From Thermodesulfobacterium sp. (GTDB lineage: Bacteria > Desulfobacterota > Thermodesulfobacteria > Thermodesulfobacteriales > Thermodesulfobacteriaceae), in assembly GCA_021163085.1 (NCBI GenBank), contig JAGGXL010000111.1, forward strand, positions 1 through 5,483: a stretch of DNA of 5,483 bases, written 5' to 3'. The notes beneath the pieces are model-generated. The model ran no database searches. It had not been told where the DNA came from and worked only from the letters and a program-made list of their open reading frames with translations. Shown here piece after piece: positions 1 through 5,445 of the stretch. Numbering within the stretch: the first letter of the stretch is position 1; each line of letters starts with the position of its first letter. The translations under genes and the position numbers were made by a program.

Positions 1-17
1 CCCCTCTCTATCTTTTT

Positions 18-545
18 TTAAATCCCCATTTGTCCTTTTTTTTTCTCCATCAAAACATCAAACCCCGATAAAACAGTAGCGATGCGTGATTGTTCAGAAG
101 GCTTTGGGAGAGGGATCGGTAACTGTTTGAATATGGGAAGCCTCAACGATAAAACTGTAGAACCTACGGCCCATTCTTTTAGGTAGTGTCTTAATATAAA
201 CATTGCAAAATAAAGATATCTTCCTTTTAAGTTGGATCTAAAGTTAAAAATAGCATACGTTCTTTGATGCAAGTCAAACTTTCCGATGTAATATTTCGGG
301 AGAAAGTCTTTGCCTTCTCCGGGAACAATAACTGCTTCTGCATCAAATAAATATTTATCGCTTCTTTTTAGCCCTCCAGAACGATCAAAAAGAGGATATT
401 TTCCATTTTCAACTGCATCCTGAACATTGGTTTTTCCTGTTTTAATATTCGCCAATTCACACAACTTTATAATATTCCAATCTCTAGGTATCTCTCCGAT
501 TTTAGTTTCCTTAAATTCAGTTTCCCATTTGAATTTAACACTCAT
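18..545 (-). CDS. hsdS: Type I restriction-modification specificity subunit HsdS, truncated (one target-recognition domain)
   Basis: This is the DNA-recognition subunit of a type I restriction-modification complex, which directs HsdM (and HsdR if present) to its target. The N-terminus carries the family signature KIGEIPRDW (residues 15-23), followed by one target-recognition domain (about 24-140). Then comes the start of the conserved helical spacer, with LPIPLPKPSEQSRIATVLS at 142-160. The product stops at 175 residues, whereas complete HsdS proteins usually have about 400 and two recognition domains. The TAA at 20-18 lies in the middle of the spacer helix, and the frame continues beyond it as KKIERG to the window edge, which fits the usual 'K+I++GLM' of this helix. 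A nonsense mutation is therefore likely. The ATG at 545 overlaps the TGA of the full-length HEPN frame (ATGA), and an AGAGGA ribosome site lies at 560-555. The family is certain; whether the short product works, perhaps as a dimer, is unknown. Confidence 0.85.
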   Translation of the reverse strand: MSVKFKWETEFKETKIGEIPRDWNIIKLCELANIKTGKTNVQDAVENGKYPLFDRSGGLKRSDKYLFDAEAVIVPGEGKDFLPKYYIGKFDLHQRTYAIFNFRSNLKGRYLYFAMFILRHYLKEWAVGSTVLSLRLPIFKQLPIPLPKPSEQSRIATVLSGFDVLMEKKKGQMGI

Positions 546-949
546 TTTAGCTCATCCTCTCTTATTTCCATTTTTCTGAATATGAATTCCTTTGCCTTTT
601 TAGCAGTTTCAAAAGCTTGTTTTGCCTCTTCTAATGTTGGAATATAAAACTAGTCTGCATATCTGACTTCTACCGCATAATCTGAAAGGTTTCCTACATC
701 AAGTTTTTTAAATTCTGAGTCTATATCAGAGCATAATTTTATTAGGAACTCCAAGTTATGAGTTCTCCCAAAATCAACACCCTTTGAAGTAAGAAAAGCT
801 TTTAGCATTTTTTCAACAAATTGCTGGCAATGAAAACAAACCGAGCTGGTTACTATTTCTTCTTCTGAGAGCTTAAATTCATTCTCAACCGTTTTATAAT
901 CCTCCATTGCTTTTATAATCCACTTTTTGACCTTCTCATCCATTTTCAT
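542..949 (-). pseudogene. HEPN-domain toxin, interrupted by an in-frame TAG (codon 100)
   Basis: This is the HEPN half of a HEPN/MNT toxin-antitoxin pair; HEPN toxins of such pairs are generally RNases. The intact part is 99 residues: helical, with the family pattern FHCQQFVEKMLKAFL (39-53), RTHNLEFL (62-69) and YAVEVRYAD (91-99). TAG follows at 652-650. In the same frame, translation would continue for 35 residues starting FYIPTLEEA, exactly the usual continuation of 'RYPDdFYiPt' in this family, and end at TGA 544-542. That TGA overlaps the hsdS start as ATGA, matching the other junctions of the operon. The original gene was thus about 135 codons. The start at 949 overlaps the MNT stop (ATGA); a second Met is at codon 3. 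The canonical RX4-6H RNase motif is not obvious: only R62-x-H64 is seen. The truncated form lacks the C-terminal helix and is probably inactive. A sequencing error at one base is the alternative. Confidence 0.8.
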
Positions 950-1263
950 ATCTCAATCCCTTCTTTAAGAGCTTCGTAAGTTACCGTGCCAAAAAAATTT
1001 TTATAATATTCAATTTCTTTTTCTGACTTTATTATGACATCGCAAGGTATATATTCCTCTGCAAGTTCTTTTCTTATAAGGTGTGAGAGAGTCATTTTTT
1101 CATTTCTCGCAAGCTCTTTATTCACCACGATGAGTATATCCCAATCACTGCCTCTTTTCCAATCCCCTCTTGCTCTTGAACCAAAAAGAATTATTCGGTT
1201 AACCCCCACATTCGCTTCTCTAAAAATTTTATAAACCTTTTCCTTTATTTTTTCTTCAATCAT
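946..1263 (-). CDS. MNT-type nucleotidyltransferase antitoxin (MntA-like)
   Basis: This minimal nucleotidyltransferase (DNA polymerase beta fold) has 105 residues, normal for the family. It shows the complete active-site pattern: GSRARGD (28-34), DWD at 40-42 giving GS-X10-DxD, and a third acidic residue D75 in the strand CDVII. In characterised HEPN/MNT pairs, MNT proteins neutralise the HEPN toxin, in one well-studied case by adding AMP groups to a toxin tyrosine; whether that happens here is inference. It starts with ATG overlapping the hsdM stop by 4 bp, preceded by a strong ribosome site (AGGTGGAG at 1273-1266), and its own stop overlaps the HEPN start. The antitoxin is therefore translated ahead of the toxin. 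Unlike the two downstream genes, it is fully intact. Confidence 0.88.
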   Translation of the reverse strand: MIEEKIKEKVYKIFREANVGVNRIILFGSRARGDWKRGSDWDILIVVNKELARNEKMTLSHLIRKELAEEYIPCDVIIKSEKEIEYYKNFFGTVTYEALKEGIEI

Positions 1264-2795
1264 AGCTCCACCTCAAAATTTAATGCTTTAAAGACTTCTT
1301 TTACCTTCTTCGTTAATTCCTTCTCCTCTTCAAGTAATTTTGAAAGCTCTTTAGAATAAATCTTCATCTTCTCCTCAAAAGGTGTTTCATCTTCTTCAAG
1401 TTTTATTCCGACATATCTTCCCGGTGTAAGGACATAGCCATTTTTAGCTATTTCCTCAATCGTTGCTACCTTTGCAAATCCAACCTTGTTTATCTTCTCT
1501 TCTGACTCTCCTCTCTCAAACATCCTGAACTTCTCAACTATTTTTGCTATATGTTCATCTGTAAAAACAACCTGCCTTCTTGAAATTGGCTTAAACATAT
1601 TTTTCGCATAAATAAACAACACATTGCCTTTCATATGCTCTGGCTTTGATTTTCTTAAAAACCATAAAGAGGCAGGTAAAGAAACTGTATAAAACATCTT
1701 GGGCGGTGTAGCAATTATCCCATATACTAAATCGTCCTTAATGATCCTTTTCCTAATTTCTCCTTCGATACCGCCAGCAGATAAAGCACCGTTTGCCATT
1801 ACAAAACCCGCTTTTCCATTCGGTGCAAGATGATATATATAATGCTGTATCCAGACAAAATTTGCATTATTTTCAGGGGGAACTCCATATTTAAACCTCG
1901 GGTCGTTTGGTTTTACTCTATCTCTTCCCCATTCACTATCATTGAAAGGTGGATTAGAAACAATATAATCAGCCCTTAGGTCAAAGAATTTGTCGTCATG
2001 ATAGGAATCTCCCCATCTTATATCTCCCTCAACTCCTCTTAGGGCTAAATTCATCTTACATACTTTCCAGACGAATTCCTTTGACTCCTGTCCATAAATT
2101 GATAATCGCTCTTTTTCTATGCTTTCTCTTTGCAATTTTTCTAAGGCTGAGATAAAAAATCCACCTGAACCGCAGGCAGGGTCAAATATACGTCCCTCTT
2201 TTACATCTAAAATCTCAACAATCAGCTTAGTTAAAGACCTTGGGGTGTAAAACTCTCCTCCCTTTTTACCTTCTGCTTCGGTGAATTTCCCAAGAAAATA
2301 TTCATAAATTCTGCCAAATATATCTTTTGCATGGTGGTCTTCGCCAAAGTTAATTTGAGAAAATTGATTAATTAAATAGGCAAAATCATGGCTATCAAGA
2401 TTAACGCGAGAGTATATTTTTGGTATCACATCTTTTAATTGTTTAGGATGTTCATTTTCTAAAATCTCTATAGCTTGGTCAATTATCTCTCCTATATTGG
2501 GCTGATTGGCATTTTTCTTTATGTAATCCCAACGAGCTTTTTCTGGAACATATAAAGTGCCATTGGCTAAGTAAAAATCTCTATCTTCACAAATAGAAAA
2601 CCTCAAACTTTCCGAGAAATTCTTAGCTTCTTTTTCTTCTATTTCTTTTCTTTTTTCCTCAAAAGCAAAGGAAAGATATCTTAAAAATATCAGACCTAAG
2701 ACTACATACTTATATTCGTGAACTTCTACTTTTTTTCTTAATTTATCCGCAGCCTTCCATAATTTATCTTCAAAAGTCAAGTCTTTTTCCTTCAT
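1260..2795 (-). CDS. hsdM: Type I restriction-modification DNA N6-adenine methyltransferase subunit HsdM
   Basis: This modification subunit transfers a methyl group from S-adenosylmethionine to adenine N6 in the sequence chosen by HsdS. The 511-residue protein has the usual full length. Residues 1-170 are the helical N-terminal domain, starting LTFEDKLWKAADKLR. Residues 180-186 (GEFYTPR) precede the SAM-binding motif I DPACGSGGFF (205-214). The catalytic motif IV is NPPF (281-284), and NGYVLTPGRYVG (452-463) begins the conserved C-terminal region that contacts HsdS, followed by a charged helical tail. All catalytic motifs are intact. The start is supported by AGGGAG at 2808-2803, seven bases upstream. 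It is the first gene of a four-gene overlapping operon (hsdM, MNT, HEPN, hsdS). With hsdS truncated, its target specificity may be altered or lost. Confidence 0.96.
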   Translation of the reverse strand: MKEKDLTFEDKLWKAADKLRKKVEVHEYKYVVLGLIFLRYLSFAFEEKRKEIEEKEAKNFSESLRFSICEDRDFYLANGTLYVPEKARWDYIKKNANQPNIGEIIDQAIEILENEHPKQLKDVIPKIYSRVNLDSHDFAYLINQFSQINFGEDHHAKDIFGRIYEYFLGKFTEAEGKKGGEFYTPRSLTKLIVEILDVKEGRIFDPACGSGGFFISALEKLQRESIEKERLSIYGQESKEFVWKVCKMNLALRGVEGDIRWGDSYHDDKFFDLRADYIVSNPPFNDSEWGRDRVKPNDPRFKYGVPPENNANFVWIQHYIYHLAPNGKAGFVMANGALSAGGIEGEIRKRIIKDDLVYGIIATPPKMFYTVSLPASLWFLRKSKPEHMKGNVLFIYAKNMFKPISRRQVVFTDEHIAKIVEKFRMFERGESEEKINKVGFAKVATIEEIAKNGYVLTPGRYVGIKLEEDETPFEEKMKIYSKELSKLLEEEKELTKKVKEVFKALNFEVEL

Positions 2796-2802
2796 AATCT
2801 CG

Positions 2803-2808
2803 CTCCCT
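2803..2808 (-). promoter_or_regulatory. Ribosome binding site of hsdM
   Basis: AGGGAG on the minus strand, seven bases before the ATG at 2795. It fixes the hsdM start and is one of the clearer Shine-Dalgarno sites in the window. Confidence 0.7.
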
Positions 2809-2837
2809 AATATTTAGTTAAAATCTTTTAATGATAT

Positions 2838-2866
2838 ATCTTAATTTATCTTTTTATTACCTTCAA
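2838..2866 (-). promoter_or_regulatory. Possible promoter of the hsdM operon
   Basis: On the minus strand, TTGAAG (2866-2861) and TAAGAT (2843-2838) are separated by 17 bases. Each matches the sigma-70 consensus at four of six positions. It lies in the 101-bp gap between nfi and hsdM, about 45 bases before the hsdM start. The gap is very AT-rich, so chance matches are common. No hairpin terminator is visible after nfi, so read-through from nfi is also possible. Confidence 0.3.
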
Positions 2867-2896
2867 TAAATTTTACTTTGCTTCTTCTTTACCTAC

Positions 2897-3550
2897 TTAA
2901 AAGACGCTTTTTCTTATCCTCTGCAAAAGATTATGGGCAAGTCTTAGAGGTTCGGGGATACGATAGATAGAGGTTTTTAAAACAAGCTCAATGGCTTTCT
3001 CTAAGCTTATTTTATGCCCTATGGATACATAAACAGGTTTTACTTTATCTTTTGTTCTTAATACCGCACCTACAACTTCATTGTTATAAACCAGATAAGA
3101 ATAACTTCCGCGCTTTTCATTTAAAGACATGTGATTTCCACAAAGTTTTTTCTTGGCAACGCCTACAGTTATAGCGCCTGTTTCAACTCCAAAATGAGAG
3201 GCAATTCCACAACCCCTTGGATGAGAAATTCCATGACCATCTACGAAAAACACATTTGGCTTAAATTTAAGATTTTTATAAAGTTTTAAAATCAAAGGTA
3301 ATTCTCTAAAGGCAAGAAAAGTAGGAATATAAGGAAAATTTACAACATCTTCCACTATTTTGTGATAAAGAACCTTAAGACTTGGAAATTTTATTATAAC
3401 TATACAAGCCCAGGCTTTGGTTGGATTTTCCTTTGAACTTTCAAAGGTTACATCAATTCCACCGATTGTCTTAATTTCTTTTAAAACATCTCTTTTTATA
3501 ATCTTTTTAGCACAATCTAATTGTATTTCTTCAAGTTTAGTCAGATCCAT
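2897..3550 (-). CDS. nfi: Endonuclease V (deoxyinosine 3' endonuclease)
   Basis: This DNA repair nuclease nicks the strand near deoxyinosine formed by adenine deamination, cutting at the second phosphodiester bond 3' of the lesion; it needs Mg2+. The 217-residue protein is complete and has the family's motifs in order: GGIDV with D33; FPYIPTFLAFREL (72-84) with the PYIP strand-separating wedge and E83; VDGHGISHPRGCGIASHFGV (103-122) with D104; GVAKKKL with K134; VSIGHKISLEKAIEL with H179; and the C-terminal PEPLRLAHNL (199-208). Thr77 stands where many homologues have Gly (PYIPG). No Shine-Dalgarno sequence precedes the ATG; only 16 AT-rich bases separate it from the start of the divergent methyltransferase gene. 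It may be cotranscribed with the hsd operon downstream, with which it shares no obvious function. Confidence 0.96.
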   Translation of the reverse strand: MDLTKLEEIQLDCAKKIIKRDVLKEIKTIGGIDVTFESSKENPTKAWACIVIIKFPSLKVLYHKIVEDVVNFPYIPTFLAFRELPLILKLYKNLKFKPNVFFVDGHGISHPRGCGIASHFGVETGAITVGVAKKKLCGNHMSLNEKRGSYSYLVYNNEVVGAVLRTKDKVKPVYVSIGHKISLEKAIELVLKTSIYRIPEPLRLAHNLLQRIRKSVF

Positions 3551-3552
3551 GA

Positions 3553-3564
3553 TATAATATTTTA
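3553..3564. promoter_or_regulatory. Back-to-back -10 elements between nfi and the methyltransferase gene
   Basis: The 16-bp spacer between the divergent starts holds a perfect TATAAT on the plus strand (3553-3558) and TAAAAT on the minus strand (3564-3559). Each ends eight bases before its own ATG. Transcription would then begin at or a base or two before the start codons, giving leaderless or nearly leaderless mRNAs, in line with the absence of Shine-Dalgarno sequences. The -35 regions would fall inside the opposite gene and are poor matches (about three of six). AT-richness makes chance a real alternative. Confidence 0.4.
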
Positions 3565-3566
3565 AA

Positions 3567-4145
3567 ATGAATTCAAAAAAGCATAAACATCATCATGCAG
3601 GAAAATCAAGTAGGTTTATAATTTCAGCATCAAAAGTATTTGACCTATTAAATCTTCCTAAAGATATTGTTTTTCTTGATGCAGGTTGTGGTGATGGATA
3701 CTTTTCTTTAGAGGCATCTTTAAGATTAGGAAAAGAATCTAAAATAATTGCAGTAGATATTCATAAAGAATCCTTAGACAAATTAGAGAAAGAAATCAAA
3801 GATAAAGGAATAAAAAATATTGAAATTCTTATGACAGATATAACAAAAAGAATTCCTTTAGAGGATGAAAGTGTAGATGTTTATTTCATGTCCAATGTTT
3901 TACATGGATTTGATGAAGAAGAAAAGCACAAAGTTATAAATGAGGCAAAAAGAGTTTTAAAAAAGAAAGGCAAAATTGTAGTTATTGAGTTTAAAAAAGA
4001 GGTTACACTTGTTGGTCCACCTATTGAGATAAGAATTTCAGAAAAAGAGCTTTCTCAACTTTTAGAAAGATATGGTTTTCAATTAGAAAGAACTTATGAA
4101 ATAAGTCCTTATAATTATTTATATGTTTTTACTTCTAAGGAATAG
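3567..4145 (+). CDS. Class I SAM-dependent methyltransferase, substrate unknown
   Basis: This small Rossmann-fold methyltransferase (192 residues) resembles the UbiE/Methyltransf_25 group. It shows motif I LDAGCGDGYF (37-46), the acidic residue D64 at the end of strand 2 (AVDIH) that should bind the SAM ribose, D91 in the adenine-binding strand (MTDI), and motif IV DVYFMSNVLHGF (104-115). The strand/turn VLKKKGKIVVIEFK (130-143) and the segment GPPIEIRIS (150-158) follow; the latter fits a subgroup of short methyltransferases from anaerobes. The N-terminus is His-rich (KHKHHH, 5-10), a possible metal-binding stretch. An upstream in-frame stop (3555-3557) leaves no room for a longer start. No Shine-Dalgarno is seen. 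It is the only clear plus-strand gene, divergent from nfi and overlapping the MBL gene tail-to-tail by 11 bp. The substrate cannot be told from sequence. Confidence 0.9.
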   Translation: MNSKKHKHHHAGKSSRFIISASKVFDLLNLPKDIVFLDAGCGDGYFSLEASLRLGKESKIIAVDIHKESLDKLEKEIKDKGIKNIEILMTDITKRIPLEDESVDVYFMSNVLHGFDEEEKHKVINEAKRVLKKKGKIVVIEFKKEVTLVGPPIEIRISEKELSQLLERYGFQLERTYEISPYNYLYVFTSKE

Positions 4146-4893
4146 TTTCTACTGAAGAGAACATAGGTTCATGTAGAGGTATAAGTATATCTACCATGTT
4201 TTTAAATTTTACCATCTGATCATAGGCTAAGTAGGGGTCTATGTTTGTTCCAGGAGGAATGACTTCCATTCCCATAGCTTTAATTTTATTAGGGGGATTA
4301 AAATTTTCCATGATTACGCAAAATCCTGTTATTCCTGCGATTCCCTTTTCTGTATTAATAAGAACACTCATTCCACCTTTGGTATGAGCAGGGGTATGAA
4401 CCATTTTAATTCCTGGAACCACCTCAAAAACTTCATCTTTAATATGAACCATTTGTCCTGCTTGATCCACTTCTTCTATAAATTCAGCCATATATCTAAA
4501 ATCTAAAGGATGGGGATTGTAAGCAGACTGAAACTCAAGCTCATGAGCATAAAAAACTGCATTTACACATTTGAAATCATTTTCTCAATGGTCATTATGT
4601 AAATGGGTATGTATAACAATATCTACATCTTTTGGAGAAAGTTCCCACTTAGCTAACCCTTCTTCAAATTTATAAATTTTTCCTCCGATAGCATTTTCCC
4701 TGAATTCAGACTGTATCACCTCTAAAAGTCCTGTATCAATAAGAATAACTTTATCTGCCCCTTCTATAAGCCAGGAATAAATAGGAATTACATATTCCTT
4801 TCCATAATCATGCTGATAGGTCATCATACCCTTATCAAAAACTTTTGTTCCAACTACAATTGGATGAATTTTATATAAAGGCCCTTTTCCCAT
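4135..4893 (-). CDS. MBL-fold metallo-hydrolase (AHL-lactonase-like), candidate selenoprotein with in-frame TGA
   Basis: This is a metallo-beta-lactamase-fold hydrolase of the N-acyl homoserine lactonase-like type; the true substrate is unknown. It is read here as one 252-residue protein with the TGA at 4587-4585 as residue 103. Before it: the N-terminal strands, LIDTG (51-55) and the metal motif HLHNDH (97-102). After it, in the same frame and without a frameshift: ENDFKC, a helix, PHPLDFRY (127-134), HTPAHTKGG (166-174) with ligand H170, TGFC (189-192), DPYLAYDQM (219-227) and PLHEP (239-243) with H241. Both halves are needed for the metal site, so they are one gene. The acidic residue usual in motif 4 (GD) is replaced here by F191/C192. 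The start is supported by AGAGGA at 4905-4900 and a good promoter. Alternatives are a nonsense mutation or a sequencing error; if so, a fragment might restart at Met135 (4491), which would lack the metal motif. Confidence 0.8.
4544..4587 (-). promoter_or_regulatory. Candidate bacterial SECIS stem-loop at the MBL in-frame TGA
   Basis: The mRNA from the UGA onward can fold as follows: UGAG (4587-4584) pairs with CUCA (4547-4544), AAAA (4583-4580) with UUUU (4556-4553), UG (4579-4578) with CA (4559-4558), and AUUU (4577-4574) with AAAU (4564-4561). This gives 14 pairs with two single-G bulges and one 5-nt bulge on the 3' side. The nine-base apical loop (4573-4565) contains GUGU; its first G lies 17 bases after the UGA, within the distance seen in bacterial SECIS elements. 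The stem is AU-rich and hand-folded, so the energy is uncertain. Confidence 0.45.
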
Positions 4894-4899
4894 GATTTT

Positions 4900-4905
4900 T
4901 CCTCT
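4900..4905 (-). promoter_or_regulatory. Ribosome binding site of the MBL-fold gene
   Basis: AGAGGA on the minus strand, six bases before the ATG at 4893. It supports this start, which also gives the N-terminal strands expected before the LIDTG motif. Confidence 0.65.
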
Positions 4906-4929
4906 TACTTTAATATTTACTTAATAAAA

Positions 4930-4958
4930 ATTTTATCTCAACTTTTTATTTATGACAA
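4930..4958 (-). promoter_or_regulatory. Probable sigma-70 promoter of the MBL-fold gene
   Basis: On the minus strand, TTGTCA (4958-4953) and TAAAAT (4935-4930) are spaced by 17 bases; each matches the consensus at five of six positions. The predicted transcript would start near 4923, giving a leader of about 30 bases before the ATG at 4893. It lies in the 88-bp gap after the OB-fold gene and is the best promoter match in the window. Confidence 0.55.
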
Positions 4959-4981
4959 GGGAAAATCTTATCTTCTAAGTC

Positions 4982-5359
4982 TCATTTCATTAAAGTAATT
5001 TGTAAGGGGTCACTTACCACAATTTGGGGAATGTCTCCATAAGAACTTATCAGTCCATGAACACAAATTTTTTTCCCTTTATAGTAAGTTTCTGGAGGTT
5101 TGTCAAATTTTTCTCTATCTTTACCCCAGATAACAACAGTAAAAATGTGATTTGGATAGGGTTTGTCCAGATTAAGAAAAGTAGGTTGCCCTTTACTGAA
5201 AGAAGCATATTTTGTACTTGCAACAACACCACATACAGTTCTTTCTTGTCCAATATAGTTTACTGCCTCAGTTGGAGTAATATACTTTTTTGAATAAGAA
5301 AAGACAGTAAAACAAATAATTACTATAAATACAAATAATAAATAAAAGATTTTTCTCAT
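4982..5359 (-). CDS. Small exported OB-fold protein, function unknown
   Basis: The 125-residue protein begins with a signal peptide or anchor: MRK, then a hydrophobic stretch (about residues 4-20) ending near YSKKY, so the mature part probably faces the periplasm. The rest reads as a small OB-fold beta-barrel: YITPTEAVNYIGQERTVCG (26-44), the highly conserved-looking KGQPTFLNLDKPYPNHIFTV (56-75) with VVIWG after it, KGKKICVHG (94-102) and QIVVSD (112-117). Proteins of this kind are annotated as OB-fold or nucleic-acid-binding-like; binding to DNA in this one is not shown. C43 and C99 might pair. There is no lipobox cysteine at the expected place, although C16 lies inside the hydrophobic segment. 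AAAGGA lies three bases before the ATG, a rather short spacing, and TATAAA (5379-5374) could be a -10 element without a clear -35. It may be transcribed separately from the MBL gene downstream. Confidence 0.85.
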   Translation of the reverse strand: MRKIFYLLFVFIVIICFTVFSYSKKYITPTEAVNYIGQERTVCGVVASTKYASFSKGQPTFLNLDKPYPNHIFTVVIWGKDREKFDKPPETYYKGKKICVHGLISSYGDIPQIVVSDPLQITLMK

Positions 5360-5445
5360 AGTTCCTTTAGACCTTTATATAGTGTAAATATTCTCAATAA
5401 AAATATTAGTTTAATTTTAATAATTAGTCAAATTTTTTGAAAGTA

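Noticed and set aside
36..44. Nine-base A run in hsdS as a phase-variation tract
   Set aside because: Shifting by one base in either direction gives frames that look less like HsdS than the existing frame, which continues correctly beyond the TAA; the tract does not explain the interruption.
542..652. Pyrrolysine or general stop-codon reassignment as the reason for the TAG and TAA interruptions
   Set aside because: TAG ends the methyltransferase and MBL genes and TAA ends nfi in this same window, and neither HEPN nor HsdS families are known to use pyrrolysine; nonsense mutation or sequence error is simpler.
1034..1234. 66-codon plus-strand open frame opposite the MNT gene
   Set aside because: It lies antisense within a clearly identified gene, is Ser/Leu-rich without family features, and has no ribosome site.
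4135..4491. The second half of the MBL gene as an independent 118-residue protein
   Set aside because: It starts inside the fold, lacks the HxHxDH motif, has no separate ribosome site, and is in the same frame as the first half across a single TGA.
4963..4981. CTTA-GAAGA-TAAG followed by ATTTT after the OB-fold gene as a terminator
   Set aside because: The four-pair stem is too weak and the T run too short to support termination.
5024..5293. 89-codon plus-strand and 67-codon minus-strand open frames within the OB-fold gene
   Set aside because: Both are other-frame shadows of the OB-fold gene, which alone has a signal peptide and recognisable conserved segments.
5428..5440. Inverted repeat TCAAA-TTT-TTTGA as a terminator
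   Set aside because: It is only a five-pair, nearly all-AU stem with a three-base loop, expected by chance in this AT-rich gap.
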